64,000 bases of DNA from Anaeramoeba ignava (lineage: Eukaryota; Metamonada; Anaeramoebidae): contig JAPDFW010000125.1 in assembly GCA_028826165.1 (NCBI GenBank), forward strand, positions 169,501 through 233,500. The letters run 5' to 3'. The notes below the pieces were generated by a model. That model was not told where the DNA came from. It ran no database searches and saw only the letters and a program-made list of their open reading frames with translations. The position numbers and the translations under genes are program-made. Positions 20,485-29,947 of the stretch are shown here, piece after piece (within the stretch, counting starts at the first letter, position 1; every line of letters starts with the position of its first letter).

Positions 20485-21066
20485 ATGAATAAATTGAAAT
20501 GCATTATTATTGGTGATACAACTGTTGGAAAAACGAGTCTTGCAATGACATTTTCAAAGAATGGATTTCCAAAAGAAACAATACCATCAGTATATGAAAA
20601 TTTTACAAAAGATTTCGTAATTGAAGGAAACTCAATAAATTTAACAATATACGATACACATTGTGATCCTGATTATGATAAACTTCGCCCACTTATTTAT
20701 CAGCAAACTGATGTTTTTATGATTTGCTTTTCTTTAGTTTCAGAAGAATCTTTTGTTCATGTCAAAACTAAATGGGTTCCAGAAGTTCGAAAACTTCAAC
20801 CAAAAGCTAGAAGTATTCTTGTTGGTACAAAAATGGATTTGAGAAATGATCCACAAACTATTAAAAAACTTGAAGATGTTGGTTTATCTCCTATTACTCA
20901 ACAATCAGCTATGGATCTTGCTTATGAATTGGGTTCTCTTAAATATGTTGAATGTTCTGCTTTCACTCAAAAGGATTTATCATTTGTTTTTGAAGAAGCT
21001 ATTCGTGCAGTTACTGACGGACCTCCTCCTAAAAGTGATAAAAAATCCAAATGCTTTATTTTATGA
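20485..21066 (+). CDS. Atypical Rho-family GTPase B
   Basis: 193 residues; the start at 20485 matches paralog A, while the open frame back to 20383 is Lys-rich promoter sequence. Numbering aligns directly with Rac1: Gly10, Asp11, Thr12, Thr13, Val14, Gly15, Lys16, Thr17, then Ser35, Tyr56, Asp57, Thr58, His59, Cys60 and Asp61. The nucleotide and Mg ligands (Lys16, Thr17, Asp57, TKMD, SA) are retained, so GTP binding is plausible. The invariant DxxG glycine and catalytic Gln are gone. It differs from A mainly at residues 44-56 (switch I to II loop) and in the tail (TDGPPPKSDKKSKCFIL), the two places that usually set effector and membrane specificity. The last 110 codons before the tail are almost identical to A. 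Confidence 0.92.
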   Translation: MNKLKCIIIGDTTVGKTSLAMTFSKNGFPKETIPSVYENFTKDFVIEGNSINLTIYDTHCDPDYDKLRPLIYQQTDVFMICFSLVSEESFVHVKTKWVPEVRKLQPKARSILVGTKMDLRNDPQTIKKLEDVGLSPITQQSAMDLAYELGSLKYVECSAFTQKDLSFVFEEAIRAVTDGPPPKSDKKSKCFIL

Positions 21067-22500
21067 TTTCTTTTTTTTACTCTCTTTTTTTTTTCAAATT
21101 CAAAGAAAAAAAATCTTTCAAAATTAAATCGGAATTATTTTTTTTAATTTTAATTTTAATTTTGATTTTAATTTTAATTTTAAAGTTAATTTTAAAGTTA
21201 AGTATTTAATATTCTTTATTTCATTTTTTCAATTTGTTTGGAAATTATTTTTTAATTTTTCCTTTTTTTGGATAATAAAAATAAAATTAATTAAAACTTA
21301 AAAATATTAATTTAATCAAATAAAACATTAATTTAATTTAAAATAAATTGAAAATGAAATTGATTTAATATTCAAAATTATTAAAATAAATTAAATTTTA
21401 TTATAAAAAATATTTTATATTTTAATCAATTTTTTTTTAATTTTTAAAATAATTTTAAATTAAATAAAATAAATAAAAATTAATAAAATATAAAAATAAA
21501 ATTAATTTTAAAGTTAAGTATTTAATATTCTTTATTTCATTTTTTTAATTTGTTTGAAAATTATTTTTTAATTTTTATTTTTTTTGGATAATAAAAATAA
21601 AATTAATTAAAACTTAAAAATATTAATTTAATCAAATAAAATATTAATTTAATTTAAAATAAATTGAAAATGAAATTAATTTAATATTCAAAATTATTAA
21701 ATTAAATTAAATTTTATTATAAAAAATATTTTATATTTTTAATCAATTTTTTTCAATTTTTAAAATAATTTTAAATTAAATAAATTAAATAAAAATTAAT
21801 AAAATATAAAAAAATAAAATTAATTTTAAAGTTAAATTTATTTAATATTCTTTATTTCATTTTTTCAATTTTTTTGGAAATTATTTTTTAATTTTCCTTT
21901 TTGGATAATAAAAATAAAAATAATTAAAACTTAAAAATATTAATTTAATCAAATAAAACATTAATTTAATTTAAAATAAATTGAAAATGAAATTGATTTA
22001 ATATTCAAAATTATTAAAATAAATTAAATTTTATTATAAAAATATTATATATTTTAATCAATTTTTTTTTAATTTTTAAAATAATTTTAAATTAAATAAA
22101 ATAAATAAAAATAAATAAAATATAAAAATAGAATTAATTTTAAAGTTAAGTATTTAATATTCTTTATTTCATTTTTTTAATTTGTTTGAAAATTATTTTT
22201 AATTTTTCCTTTTTGGATAATAAAAATAAAATTAATTAAAACTTAAAAATATTAATTTAATCAAATAAAATATTAATTTAATTTAAAATAAATTAAAAAT
22301 GAAATTAATTTAATATTCAAAATTATTAAATTAAATTAAATTTTATTATAAAAAATATTATATATTTTAGTTAAATTTTTTTTCAATTTTTAAAATAATT
22401 TTAAATTAAATAAAATAAATAAAAATTAATAAAATATAAAAAATAGAATTAATTTTAAAGTTAAATATTTAATATTCTTTATTTCATTTTTTCAATTTTT
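21067..22500. repeat. 315-bp AT satellite array, forward orientation (about four units)
   Basis: Units start near 21190, 21506, 21830, 22137 and 22450 (partial), each opening AATTTTAAAGTTAAGTATTTAA. Each unit includes TTCTTTATTTCATTTTTT, resembling the promoter-like element, and GGATAATAAAAATAAAATTAA. There are no open frames beyond chance. The array ends in a run of CATTTTT repeats just before the COMMD7-like start codon. A reverse-complement array lies at 26300-27030. Confidence 0.85.
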
Positions 22501-22503
22501 TAA

Positions 22504-22541
22504 TTTTTTTCATTTTTCATTTTTCATTTTTTCATTTTTTC
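22504..22541 (+). promoter_or_regulatory. CATTTTT repeats upstream of the COMMD7-like gene
   Basis: Five successive CATTTTT(T) copies end about 40 bp before the ATG at 22580. This is the densest cluster of the T-run/CAT element on the plus strand. Promoter function is inferred. Confidence 0.4.
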
Positions 22542-22579
22542 AAATATTGTTTTTCTTTTTTGGTTTAAATTTACATTTT

Positions 22580-23224
22580 ATGGATCCACAACAACGAAAA
22601 TTTCATTTTACAGACACAACACTCGATAGTCAAATGAATGTTGACATGAGTCGAATTGCGAAGATGAGCAACGAAACAATTGAAGAAATAGTAAGTTGCG
22701 CAACCAAAATATTAACGAACGATTTAGACGAAACAACACTTGACAACGAACTTAAAAGAATATCCGAAGAAACCAAAATGACAGTTGAAATGATAACAAG
22801 TCCGTTTCGGGGAATTTTGTACTTTTTGCACATGGCTATTCAAAAAAACTTGTCACCAAATTTACTCAAAGCAGATCTTGATCAATTTGGAATTCCTGAA
22901 GAAAAAGCAATTATAATTACTGAAAAGTGGAAAGAAAATTTTATTGAACTTTCTCGTTCAGCCGCTCAAAAATCTCTTGATGTTAATAAACTTGTTGATA
23001 TGGATTGGCGCTTCGGCGTTACTTCTTCTACTAGTGAAATTGAACAACTTGGTACTACTTTTTTGCAAATGAAACTTGTTATTGAAAATGAAACTAATCT
23101 TAATCAGAATAATTCAAATTCTCTCCGTTCTATGGTTCATATGGAACTTGATTTACCTCAATTTTATTCTTTTCTTAAAGAAATGCAAAAGGCAAATACT
23201 AATCTTCAAATGCTTTTGAATTAA
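22580..23224 (+). CDS. COMMD7: COMM domain-containing protein, COMMD7-like
   Basis: 214 residues (human COMMD7 is 200). The C-terminal COMM domain is clear: LVDMDWRFGVTSSTSEIEQL, GTTFLQMKLVI and then LDLPQFYSFLKEMQKANTNL, which matches COMMD7 more closely than other COMMDs as I remember them. The N-terminal helical domain (residues 20-130) includes the common ERISEETKM-like and PFRGILYFL segments. COMMD proteins assemble with CCDC22/CCDC93 in the Commander complex for endosomal recycling. I take ATG 22580; the open frame extends to 22547 without an upstream ATG. It uses more GCG/CGA-type codons than the repeat-derived proteins nearby, as other conserved genes here do. It is convergent with the glycosidase gene. 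Confidence 0.88.
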   Translation: MDPQQRKFHFTDTTLDSQMNVDMSRIAKMSNETIEEIVSCATKILTNDLDETTLDNELKRISEETKMTVEMITSPFRGILYFLHMAIQKNLSPNLLKADLDQFGIPEEKAIIITEKWKENFIELSRSAAQKSLDVNKLVDMDWRFGVTSSTSEIEQLGTTFLQMKLVIENETNLNQNNSNSLRSMVHMELDLPQFYSFLKEMQKANTNLQMLLN

Positions 23225-23329
23225 ATTTAATTTTCTTTTCTTTTTTCTTTTTTTTTTAAACGGAATTAAATAACAAATTTTAAAAACACAAATTTCAACT
23301 AATTTTCTTTTATTTTTTTTTTTAAATTC

Positions 23330-23600
23330 ATTTTTAAATTGAAATTCATTTTGAAATTAAAATTAAAATTCATTTTGAAATTAAAATTCAAATTAGAATT
23401 AAAATTAAAATTCATTTTGGAATTAAAATTCATTTTGAAATTAAAATTGAAATTCATTTTAAAATTTGAAATTAGAATTCAAATTAAAATTGATTTTGAA
23501 ATTAAAATTAAAATTCATTTTGGATTTAAAATTCATTTTAAAATTAAAATTGATTTTGAAATTCATTTTGAAATTTGAAATTGGATTTAAAATTCATTTT
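23330..23600. repeat. AAATTCATTTTGA-type degenerate array
   Basis: A spacer between convergent genes, composed of 6- and 12-bp AT units (AAATTAAAATTCATTTTG). Apparent Lys/Ile/Phe open frames are by-products. Confidence 0.7.
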
Positions 23601-23610
23601 GGATTTAAAA

Positions 23611-26226
23611 TTAATTTGCGATAATAGAAAATGTAATATTATGCCCATTTAAATCAGGTTGAATAACTTCAGGAACAATAATCTCAATCTTATTCTCTTC
23701 TGGATGTGTCCATTGAACACCATTTGGACTAATATTAACAGAAAATCCATTTGGATAATAATATTCTTCATTTAAATAAATTTCTGTTTGAAGAGGAATA
23801 GATGAATTGAATTGAAATTTAAATTGAAATTTTGATGTTATTGGATCAAAATTCATCATCATTGGAATCCCTTGTATTGCTTGTGCATAAGTTCTAGATA
23901 ATGTTTTAACTTTTCCTGTTTTTAAAGTTCCATTTGGGAAATAAAATGATTCACTGACAGAAGCAGCTATTAATTTTAATTTTAATTTTAATTTAAATTT
24001 TAATTTAAATTTTAATTTTAATTTTAATTTTAATTTTGATTTTGATTTTAATTTTAATTTTAATTTTAATTTTAATTTCAATTTTAATTTAAATTTTAAT
24101 TTTAATTTTAATTTTAATTTAAATTTTAATTTTTAATTTTAATTTTGATTTTAATTTTAATTTTAATTTAAATTTTAATTTTAATTTTAATTTTAATTTT
24201 AATTTAATTTTTAATTTTAATTTTAATTTTAATTTTAATTTTAATTTTAATTTTAATTTTGATTTTAATTTTGATTTAATTTTAATTTAAATTTAATTTT
24301 GATTTAAATTTTACTTGTTGTGATATCATCAAAAAATTTAAATTGCCAATAAAAATAACTTTGAAGTTGTTTATCAGCATTCATTTCGACATAATTCAAA
24401 GCTTCTAAAGAAGAAACATCTTGGTCATCAGCACCAAATTCAGTTAAAATTCCACCAATTTTCATACGATCTCTTTCATATTGAGCAAGATCCCAAAATA
24501 TTTGGTCAGTAATATTGCAGAACAATAAATTACTAGGTTCACCAGATTCTTTTTTTGTAATGCAATATATGTGATAGCTATAGAGTTGTTTGTCATTATC
24601 TTCAAACCCTCCTGGACCAGAATCAAATCCTCCATTAATTAACTGGCCTAAAATATCATCAAAAAGAACAATGTGTGATGGATCTTTAACGCGAATTTGT
24701 TCGTAAAGCATCTTGTACATTGGCATAAGTCGCTCTTTTTCTGCGTTTCCACTAACTAAAAGACTTGGATGTGTATAAATATCTCCGAAAAAAGGTTCGT
24801 TGATAAGTTCATAACCAATCACATATTCTGAGTCTTTAAAAGTTTCAACAACTTGATTCCAAAAATTAAAGAATGCATCCTATTAATTTTTATCATTTTA
24901 TTACGAATATTTCGTTTAATTCATTTCATTTTATTTCATTTTATTTCATTTTATTTCATTTCGTTTAATTTATTTCAATTTATTTCAATTTATTTCAATT
25001 TATTTCCATTTATTTCATTTAATTTATTTCATTTTATTTCAATTTATTTCATTTTATTTCAATTTATTTTATTTTATTTTATTTCAATTTATTTCAATTT
25101 ATTTCATTTTATTTCAATTTATTTTATTTTATTTCATTTAATTTATTTCATTTTATTTCAATTTATTTCAATTTATTTCAATTTATTTCAATTTATTTCA
25201 ATTTATTTCATTTCAATTTATTTCATTTCAATTTATTTCAATTTATTTCATTTTATTTCAATTTATTTCAATTCATTTCAATTTATTTCATTTTATTTCA
25301 ATTTATTTCAATTTATTTCAATTTATTTCAATTTTATTTCAATTTATTTCAATTTATTTCAATTTATTTCAATTTATTTCATTTTATTTCAATTTATTTC
25401 AATTTATTTCAATTTATTTCAATTTATTTCATTTTATTTCAAAGATTAAATTTGTTCTCATCATTTTAAACTTGATATGTTTACTCTTGCATTATCATAA
25501 TTTAAAAATATCTTCTCAAATGTTCTACAAGCTCCATCAGAAAAATAATAATAAAGAAAATTATGTTCTAAACATTGAGTAAGATTTGGATATCCATGTT
25601 CATCAACTGGAAATGGATAAGGAAGATATGGTTCAGGAAAAGGAACAACACCTGGATCTACAATATAATCAGGAACACCTTCTCCACAAAATTTTGGAGA
25701 AAGAACATCTAAAAAAAAATGAAAAAATGAAAAATGAAAACAAAAATAAAAATAAAAATAAAAACAAAAACAAAAACAAAAATAAAAATAAAAAAAAAAA
25801 CAAAAACAAAAACAAAAACAAAAACAAAAACAAAAACAAAAACAACTGACCTTGATGCATGTCAACAATGCTGTAAATGCCATTTGCACCAAGTAAATCA
25901 ACAATTTTCCGCATTGTTGCCAAATAAGTGGCATTATAAACTCCTTCTTCAGGTTCAACTCCAGGCCACATAACACCTAATCTAACTCCATTAAACCCCC
26001 ATTTTTTCAAATTGTCAATGTCTTCTTGAACAAGTGACATTTCTGGTGACCATTCTTCAAGGTTTGGATGATATGGAAACTCTTTTGTTACCATATTTAC
26101 TCCGTGAAAAAGTATTGACCTTCCGTTATTATCTAAAATCATTCGACTTGTTGGATCAACACTTATAAATCCTATAACCATTTTAATAAGTAAAAATGTT
26201 GACAAAAAAATTGTAATTTTTTCCAT
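23611..26226 (-). CDS. Secreted GH5 endoglycoceramidase-like hydrolase, four exons
   Basis: Exons (minus): 26226-25851, 25708-25485, 24879-24315 and 23966-23611; 506 residues. Splices restore MHQ|DVLSPKFCGEG, YDNAR|DAFFNFWNQV and DDITT|TASVSESF. Residues 1-22 form a signal peptide (KITIFLSTFLLIKMVIGF). The family order is seen: FHGVNMVTK, WGFNGVRLGVMWPG, VDMHQDVLSPKFCGEGVPDY, GYELINEPFFG (acid/base Glu) and GGILTEFGADDQ (nucleophile Glu). It ends in a beta-rich domain (SFYFPNGTLKTGK onward). Endoglycoceramidases cleave oligosaccharide from ceramide in glycosphingolipids; digestion of prey membranes is a plausible role. Specificity between ceramide and other glycosides cannot be fixed from sequence. 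Intron lengths are 142, 605 and 348 bp. Confidence 0.9.
23967..24314. repeat. TTTTAA array in GH5 intron 3
   Basis: A 348-bp intron of ATTTTA hexamers with TTTTGA variants. The in-frame Lys-Leu run upstream of exon 4 is intron read-through, not protein. Confidence 0.75.
24880..25483. repeat. TTTATTTCAA 10-bp array in GH5 intron 2
   Basis: A 605-bp intron made almost purely of ATTTATTTCA decamers, with TTTTATTTCA variants. It is bounded by GTAAAC and AATAG on the minus strand. Confidence 0.85.
25709..25850. repeat. CAAAAA hexamer array in GH5 intron 1
   Basis: A 142-bp intron dominated by CAAAAA units on the plus strand (TTTTTG on the coding strand), with splice sites GTCAGT and TTTAG. Confidence 0.75.
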
Positions 26227-26270
26227 TTTATTGTTTTTTGTTCTTAATTCTTTTTCTTTTTTAATTTAAA

Positions 26271-27034
26271 TGAAAAAATGAAAAAATGAAAAAATGAAAA
26301 AATGAAATAAAGAATATTAAATACTTAACTTTAAAATTAATTCTATTTTTTATATTTTATTAATTTTTATTTATTTTATTTAATTTAAAATTATTTTAAA
26401 AATTAAAAAAAAATTGATTAAAATATAAAATATTTTTTATAATAAAATTTAATTTAATTTAATAATTTTGAATATTAAATTAATTTCATTTTCAATTTAT
26501 TTTAAATTAAATTAATATTTTATTTGATTAAATTAATATTTTTAAGTTTTAATTAATTTTATTTTTATTATCCAAAAAGGAAAAATTAAAAATAATTTTC
26601 AAACAAATTAAAAAAAATGAAATAAAGAATATTAAATACTTAACTTTTAAAATTAATTCTATTTTTATATTTTATTAATTTTTATTTAATTTATTTAATT
26701 TAAAATTATTTTAAAAATTAAAAAAAAATTGATTAAAATATAAAATATTTTTATAATAAAATTTAATTTAATTTAATAATTTTGAATATTAAATCAATTT
26801 CATTTTTAATTTATTTTAAATTAAAATATTATTTTATTTGATTAAATTAATATTTTTAAGTTTTAATTAATTTTATTTTTATTATCCAAAAAAAAGGAAA
26901 AATTAAAAAATAATTTCCAAACAAATTAAAAAAATGAAATAAAGAATATTAAATACTTAACTTTAAAATTAATTCTATTTTTTATATTTTATTAATTTTT
27001 ATTTATTTTATTTAATTTAAAATTATTTTTCCGG
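26271..27034. repeat. 315-bp satellite, inverted copy (about 2.3 units)
   Basis: This is the reverse complement of the 21190-22500 satellite; unit boundaries (AATAAAGAATATTAAATACTT) fall near 26306, 26625 and 26939. It starts with four TGAAAAAA repeats (26271-26306), which read CATTTTTT toward the GH5 gene. It sits in the divergent spacer between the GH5 gene and pseudokinase A and ends abruptly at CCGG near 27031. Confidence 0.85.
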
Positions 27035-27083
27035 TTTTTTTTTTCATTTTTTTTTTTCATTTTTCTCTTTTCATTTTTTTTTG
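27035..27083 (+). promoter_or_regulatory. T-run/CAT elements upstream of pseudokinase A
   Basis: Three T-run/CAT/T-run copies end about 33 bp before the ATG at 27116. Homologous blocks precede paralogs B and C. Promoter role inferred. Confidence 0.4.
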
Positions 27084-27115
27084 ATCTAAATAAAACATTG
27101 AAACAAAACACAAAA

Positions 27116-29046
27116 ATGTCAAATAAAAATCGATTTCAATTTCAAAATAAAAATCAAATGCAAATTAAACCTGAAAATCAAATGCAAATTCAAAATGAAA
27201 TGCAAATTGAGGATAATTTAAATTTATTCCAAATTGAAACAAATTTTGGGCAATTCATTTCAAATCAAAATCAAAATCAAACCGAAAATCAAAATCAAGA
27301 TTTCAATCCTATTGATGATATTAAAGAATATGAAGAAGCCCAAAAAGAATATTCAAATTTTACAGAAGAATATTGGGAAACACAAGTAATTTTAATTTTA
27401 ATTTTGATTTTGATTTTAATTTTAATTTTAATTTTAATTTTAATTTTAATTTTAATTTCAATTTTAATTTTAATTTTAATTTTAATTTCAATTTTAATTT
27501 TAATTTTAATTTTAATTTTAAAATTTATTTCCTTTTAAAAAAAATAAAAACAAAATAGAAATCAAAATTTAGAGAAATTCATAAAATAATCAAAGAAGGA
27601 AGTGGTTCAAAACTTCAAATTTTTTTAGAAAATAAAATAAATCAAATTCAAAATCAAAATCAAATTCAAATTGAAAATTCCAAAATTATTTATAATGAAG
27701 AAGATAAACAAAATGGATTAGTAAAAAATTAAATTTAAAATTAAAATTAAATTTAAATTAAAATTAAAATTAAATAGTTACCTTGCACACATATTTGTTG
27801 TATTCATTCAAATCCTGAATTAATTCAAATAATTCATCATTTTCGAAATGAATTTAAACAAAAATATTTTGAAAAATGGAAAGGAAATTCATTTTTTGGA
27901 TTAGCTTATTTATGTGGTTATCATAATACAGTTAGAAAATTACTTTATTTAGGATATAACCTTTATTTTTCTGTTAATTTAGTATTTATTAATTTTATTT
28001 TTATTTTTAATTGTTTATTTTAATTTTAATTTTTAATTGTTTATTTTAAATTTTAATTTTAATTGTTAATTGTTAATTGTTAATTTTAATTTTAAAACAA
28101 AAAATAGAAAGAAATTGGAATAAATCCAGAAAAATATAAAGAAGAATTAAAAAATATTGAATTAATTAAACAATTACCAATATTAAAAAAAAAAGATTTT
28201 AGAATTGAAAAATATGAAAATTTTAAACAACCTATTTATGAAAAAGAAATTAAAAAAGCAAAATTATGGATAAATCATAAATGGGAATTAATTAGAGTTC
28301 AAGCAATAGATTATGGACATTTTCATCCAGATACATTAATAGCTTTATCAATTTCACAAAATAATCCAAATTTAATTAAATGTTATGGAATTTATAACAA
28401 TAAAGAATCAAATCAAATTTTAATATTTATTGAAAAATGGGATTGTACATTAGAAAATTTATTTGAAGAATATGAAAATATTGAAACATATCAAAAAGAA
28501 GAAATTTCATTAAATATTTTAGAAAGATTAAAAATTATTCATGAATTAAAGCTTGTACATTGTAATGTTTTACCTGAATCAATAACTATTACATTTAATT
28601 CATCAACACCTTTAAAAATTGGAAGATTTGAAAATACAAGAAGATTTAATTCTTTTAATTTTGCATCTGTTTTTCATGATACAATACCAATTTTAAATGG
28701 AAAAATAACACCAAAAACAGATATTTATCTTTTTGGATATACAATATATTTTATTAGTTTTGAAAAAAAACCTAAAAAATTAGATAAATTACAAGAAAAA
28801 AAAATTACAAGAAATTTTTTAGGAGAATATATTTTAAGTTGTTGCAATCCGAATCCAAACCAAAGACCAACTTTAGACAAACTTATTTATGATTTTTCAT
28901 TAATCAAAAAAAACATGAAACCAAATCGAAAATCAAATTCAATTTCAACTTCAAAATCAAAATCAAATTCAAAATCAAAATCAAATTTCGAAAAAAATCC
29001 AAATCCCAAGAAACACAAAATATCAAAAAATAAAAAAAAGAAATAA
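27116..29046 (+). CDS. Pseudokinase paralog A, four exons, short tail
   Basis: Exons are 27116-27385, 27559-27720, 27778-27981 and 28108-29046; all phase 0, 524 residues. Residues 1-90 are Asn/Gln-rich. Exon 3 (145-212) has an ankyrin-like helix pair (FFGLAYLCGYHNTVRKLLYL). Exon 4 holds a kinase-like fold: NPNLIKCYGIY, IHELKLVHCNVLPESITITF (363-374), LKIGRFENTRRF, TDIYLFGYTIYFISF and PNQRPTLDKL. HRDLKPEN is replaced by HCNVLPES (Asp to Asn, Lys to Leu, Asn to Ser), DFG becomes GRF, and no VAIK lysine is obvious, so catalysis is unlikely. A homopolymer contraction relative to paralog C truncates the Ser/Asn/Lys tail at 29044. Confidence 0.82.
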
Positions 29047-29750
29047 TTCAAATTCAAATTCAAAATCAAAATAAAAATCCAAATCCAAATTCAAATTCAA
29101 ATTCAAAATCAAAATCAAATTCAAATTCAAAATCAAAATCAAAATCAAAATCAAATTCAAATTCAAAATCAAATTCAAATTCAAATTCAAATTCAAAATC
29201 AAATTCAAATTCAAATTCAAATTCAAATCCAAATTCAAATTCAAAATCAAAATCAAATTCAAATTCAAATTCAAATCCAAATCCAAATTCAAATTCAAAT
29301 TTAAATTCAAAATCAAATTCAAATTCAAAATTAAATTCAAATTCAAATTCAAATTCAATTTCAAATTCAATTTCAAATTCAAATTCAAATTCAAATTCAA
29401 AATCAAATTCAAAATTAAAATCAAATTTAAATTCAAATTCAAATTCAAATTCAAAATCAAATTCAAATTCAAAATCAAATTCAAAATCAAAATCAAATTC
29501 AAATTCAAATTCAAATTCAAATTCAAAATCAAAATCAAATTCAAATTCAAAATCAAATTCAAATTCAAATTCAAATTCAAATTCAAAACCAAAACCTAAA
29601 TCAAAATCAAAATCAAAATCAAAATCAAAATCAAAATCAAATTCAAATCCAATTTCAAAATCAAAATAAAAATCAAAATTAAAATCAAAATCAAAATCAA
29701 AATCAAAACCTAAATCAAAATCAATTTCTTTTTCAATTTTTTTTTGAAAT
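29047..29750 (+). repeat. Relic Ser/Asn/Lys-coding hexamer array after pseudokinase A
   Basis: About 700 bp of TCAAAT/TCAAAA hexamers, equivalent to the coding tails of paralogs B and C but lying beyond the stop codon of A. It is open in several frames on both strands, which is a property of the repeat, so I do not call genes here. Confidence 0.75.
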
Positions 29751-29869
29751 TTTGAATAAAAAGAATTTTGAATTTGTCATTTTAGATTTTGAGAAGAGAA
29801 GAAAAGGAAACAAAAAGTTTATCTTTTCAAAAGATTTGGTTTTCTTGATTAAACAATATTCCACATTTT

Positions 29870-29913
29870 TTTATTTTTTTTCATTTTTTTTTTCATTTTT
29901 TTTTTCATTTTTT
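29870..29913 (+). promoter_or_regulatory. T-run/CAT elements upstream of pseudokinase B
   Basis: Three TTTTTTTCATTTTTTT copies about 35-75 bp before the ATG at 29948, matching the arrangement in front of paralog A. Confidence 0.4.
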
Positions 29914-29947
29914 AATTTAATTTTTTAATTTAATTCAAAGCACAAAA

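Noticed and set aside
21067-22500. Transposable element
   Set aside because: There is no reverse transcriptase, transposase, terminal repeat or target duplication visible; a tandem 315-bp period explains the sequence.
24853-25449. 198-codon Phe/Ile/Tyr-rich frame
   Set aside because: It lies inside GH5 intron 2 and is a translation of a 10-bp array. Hydrophobicity alone does not make it a membrane protein.
29023-29592. 189-codon minus-strand Asn-Leu frame
   Set aside because: A by-product of the relic hexamer array after pseudokinase A; no domain content.
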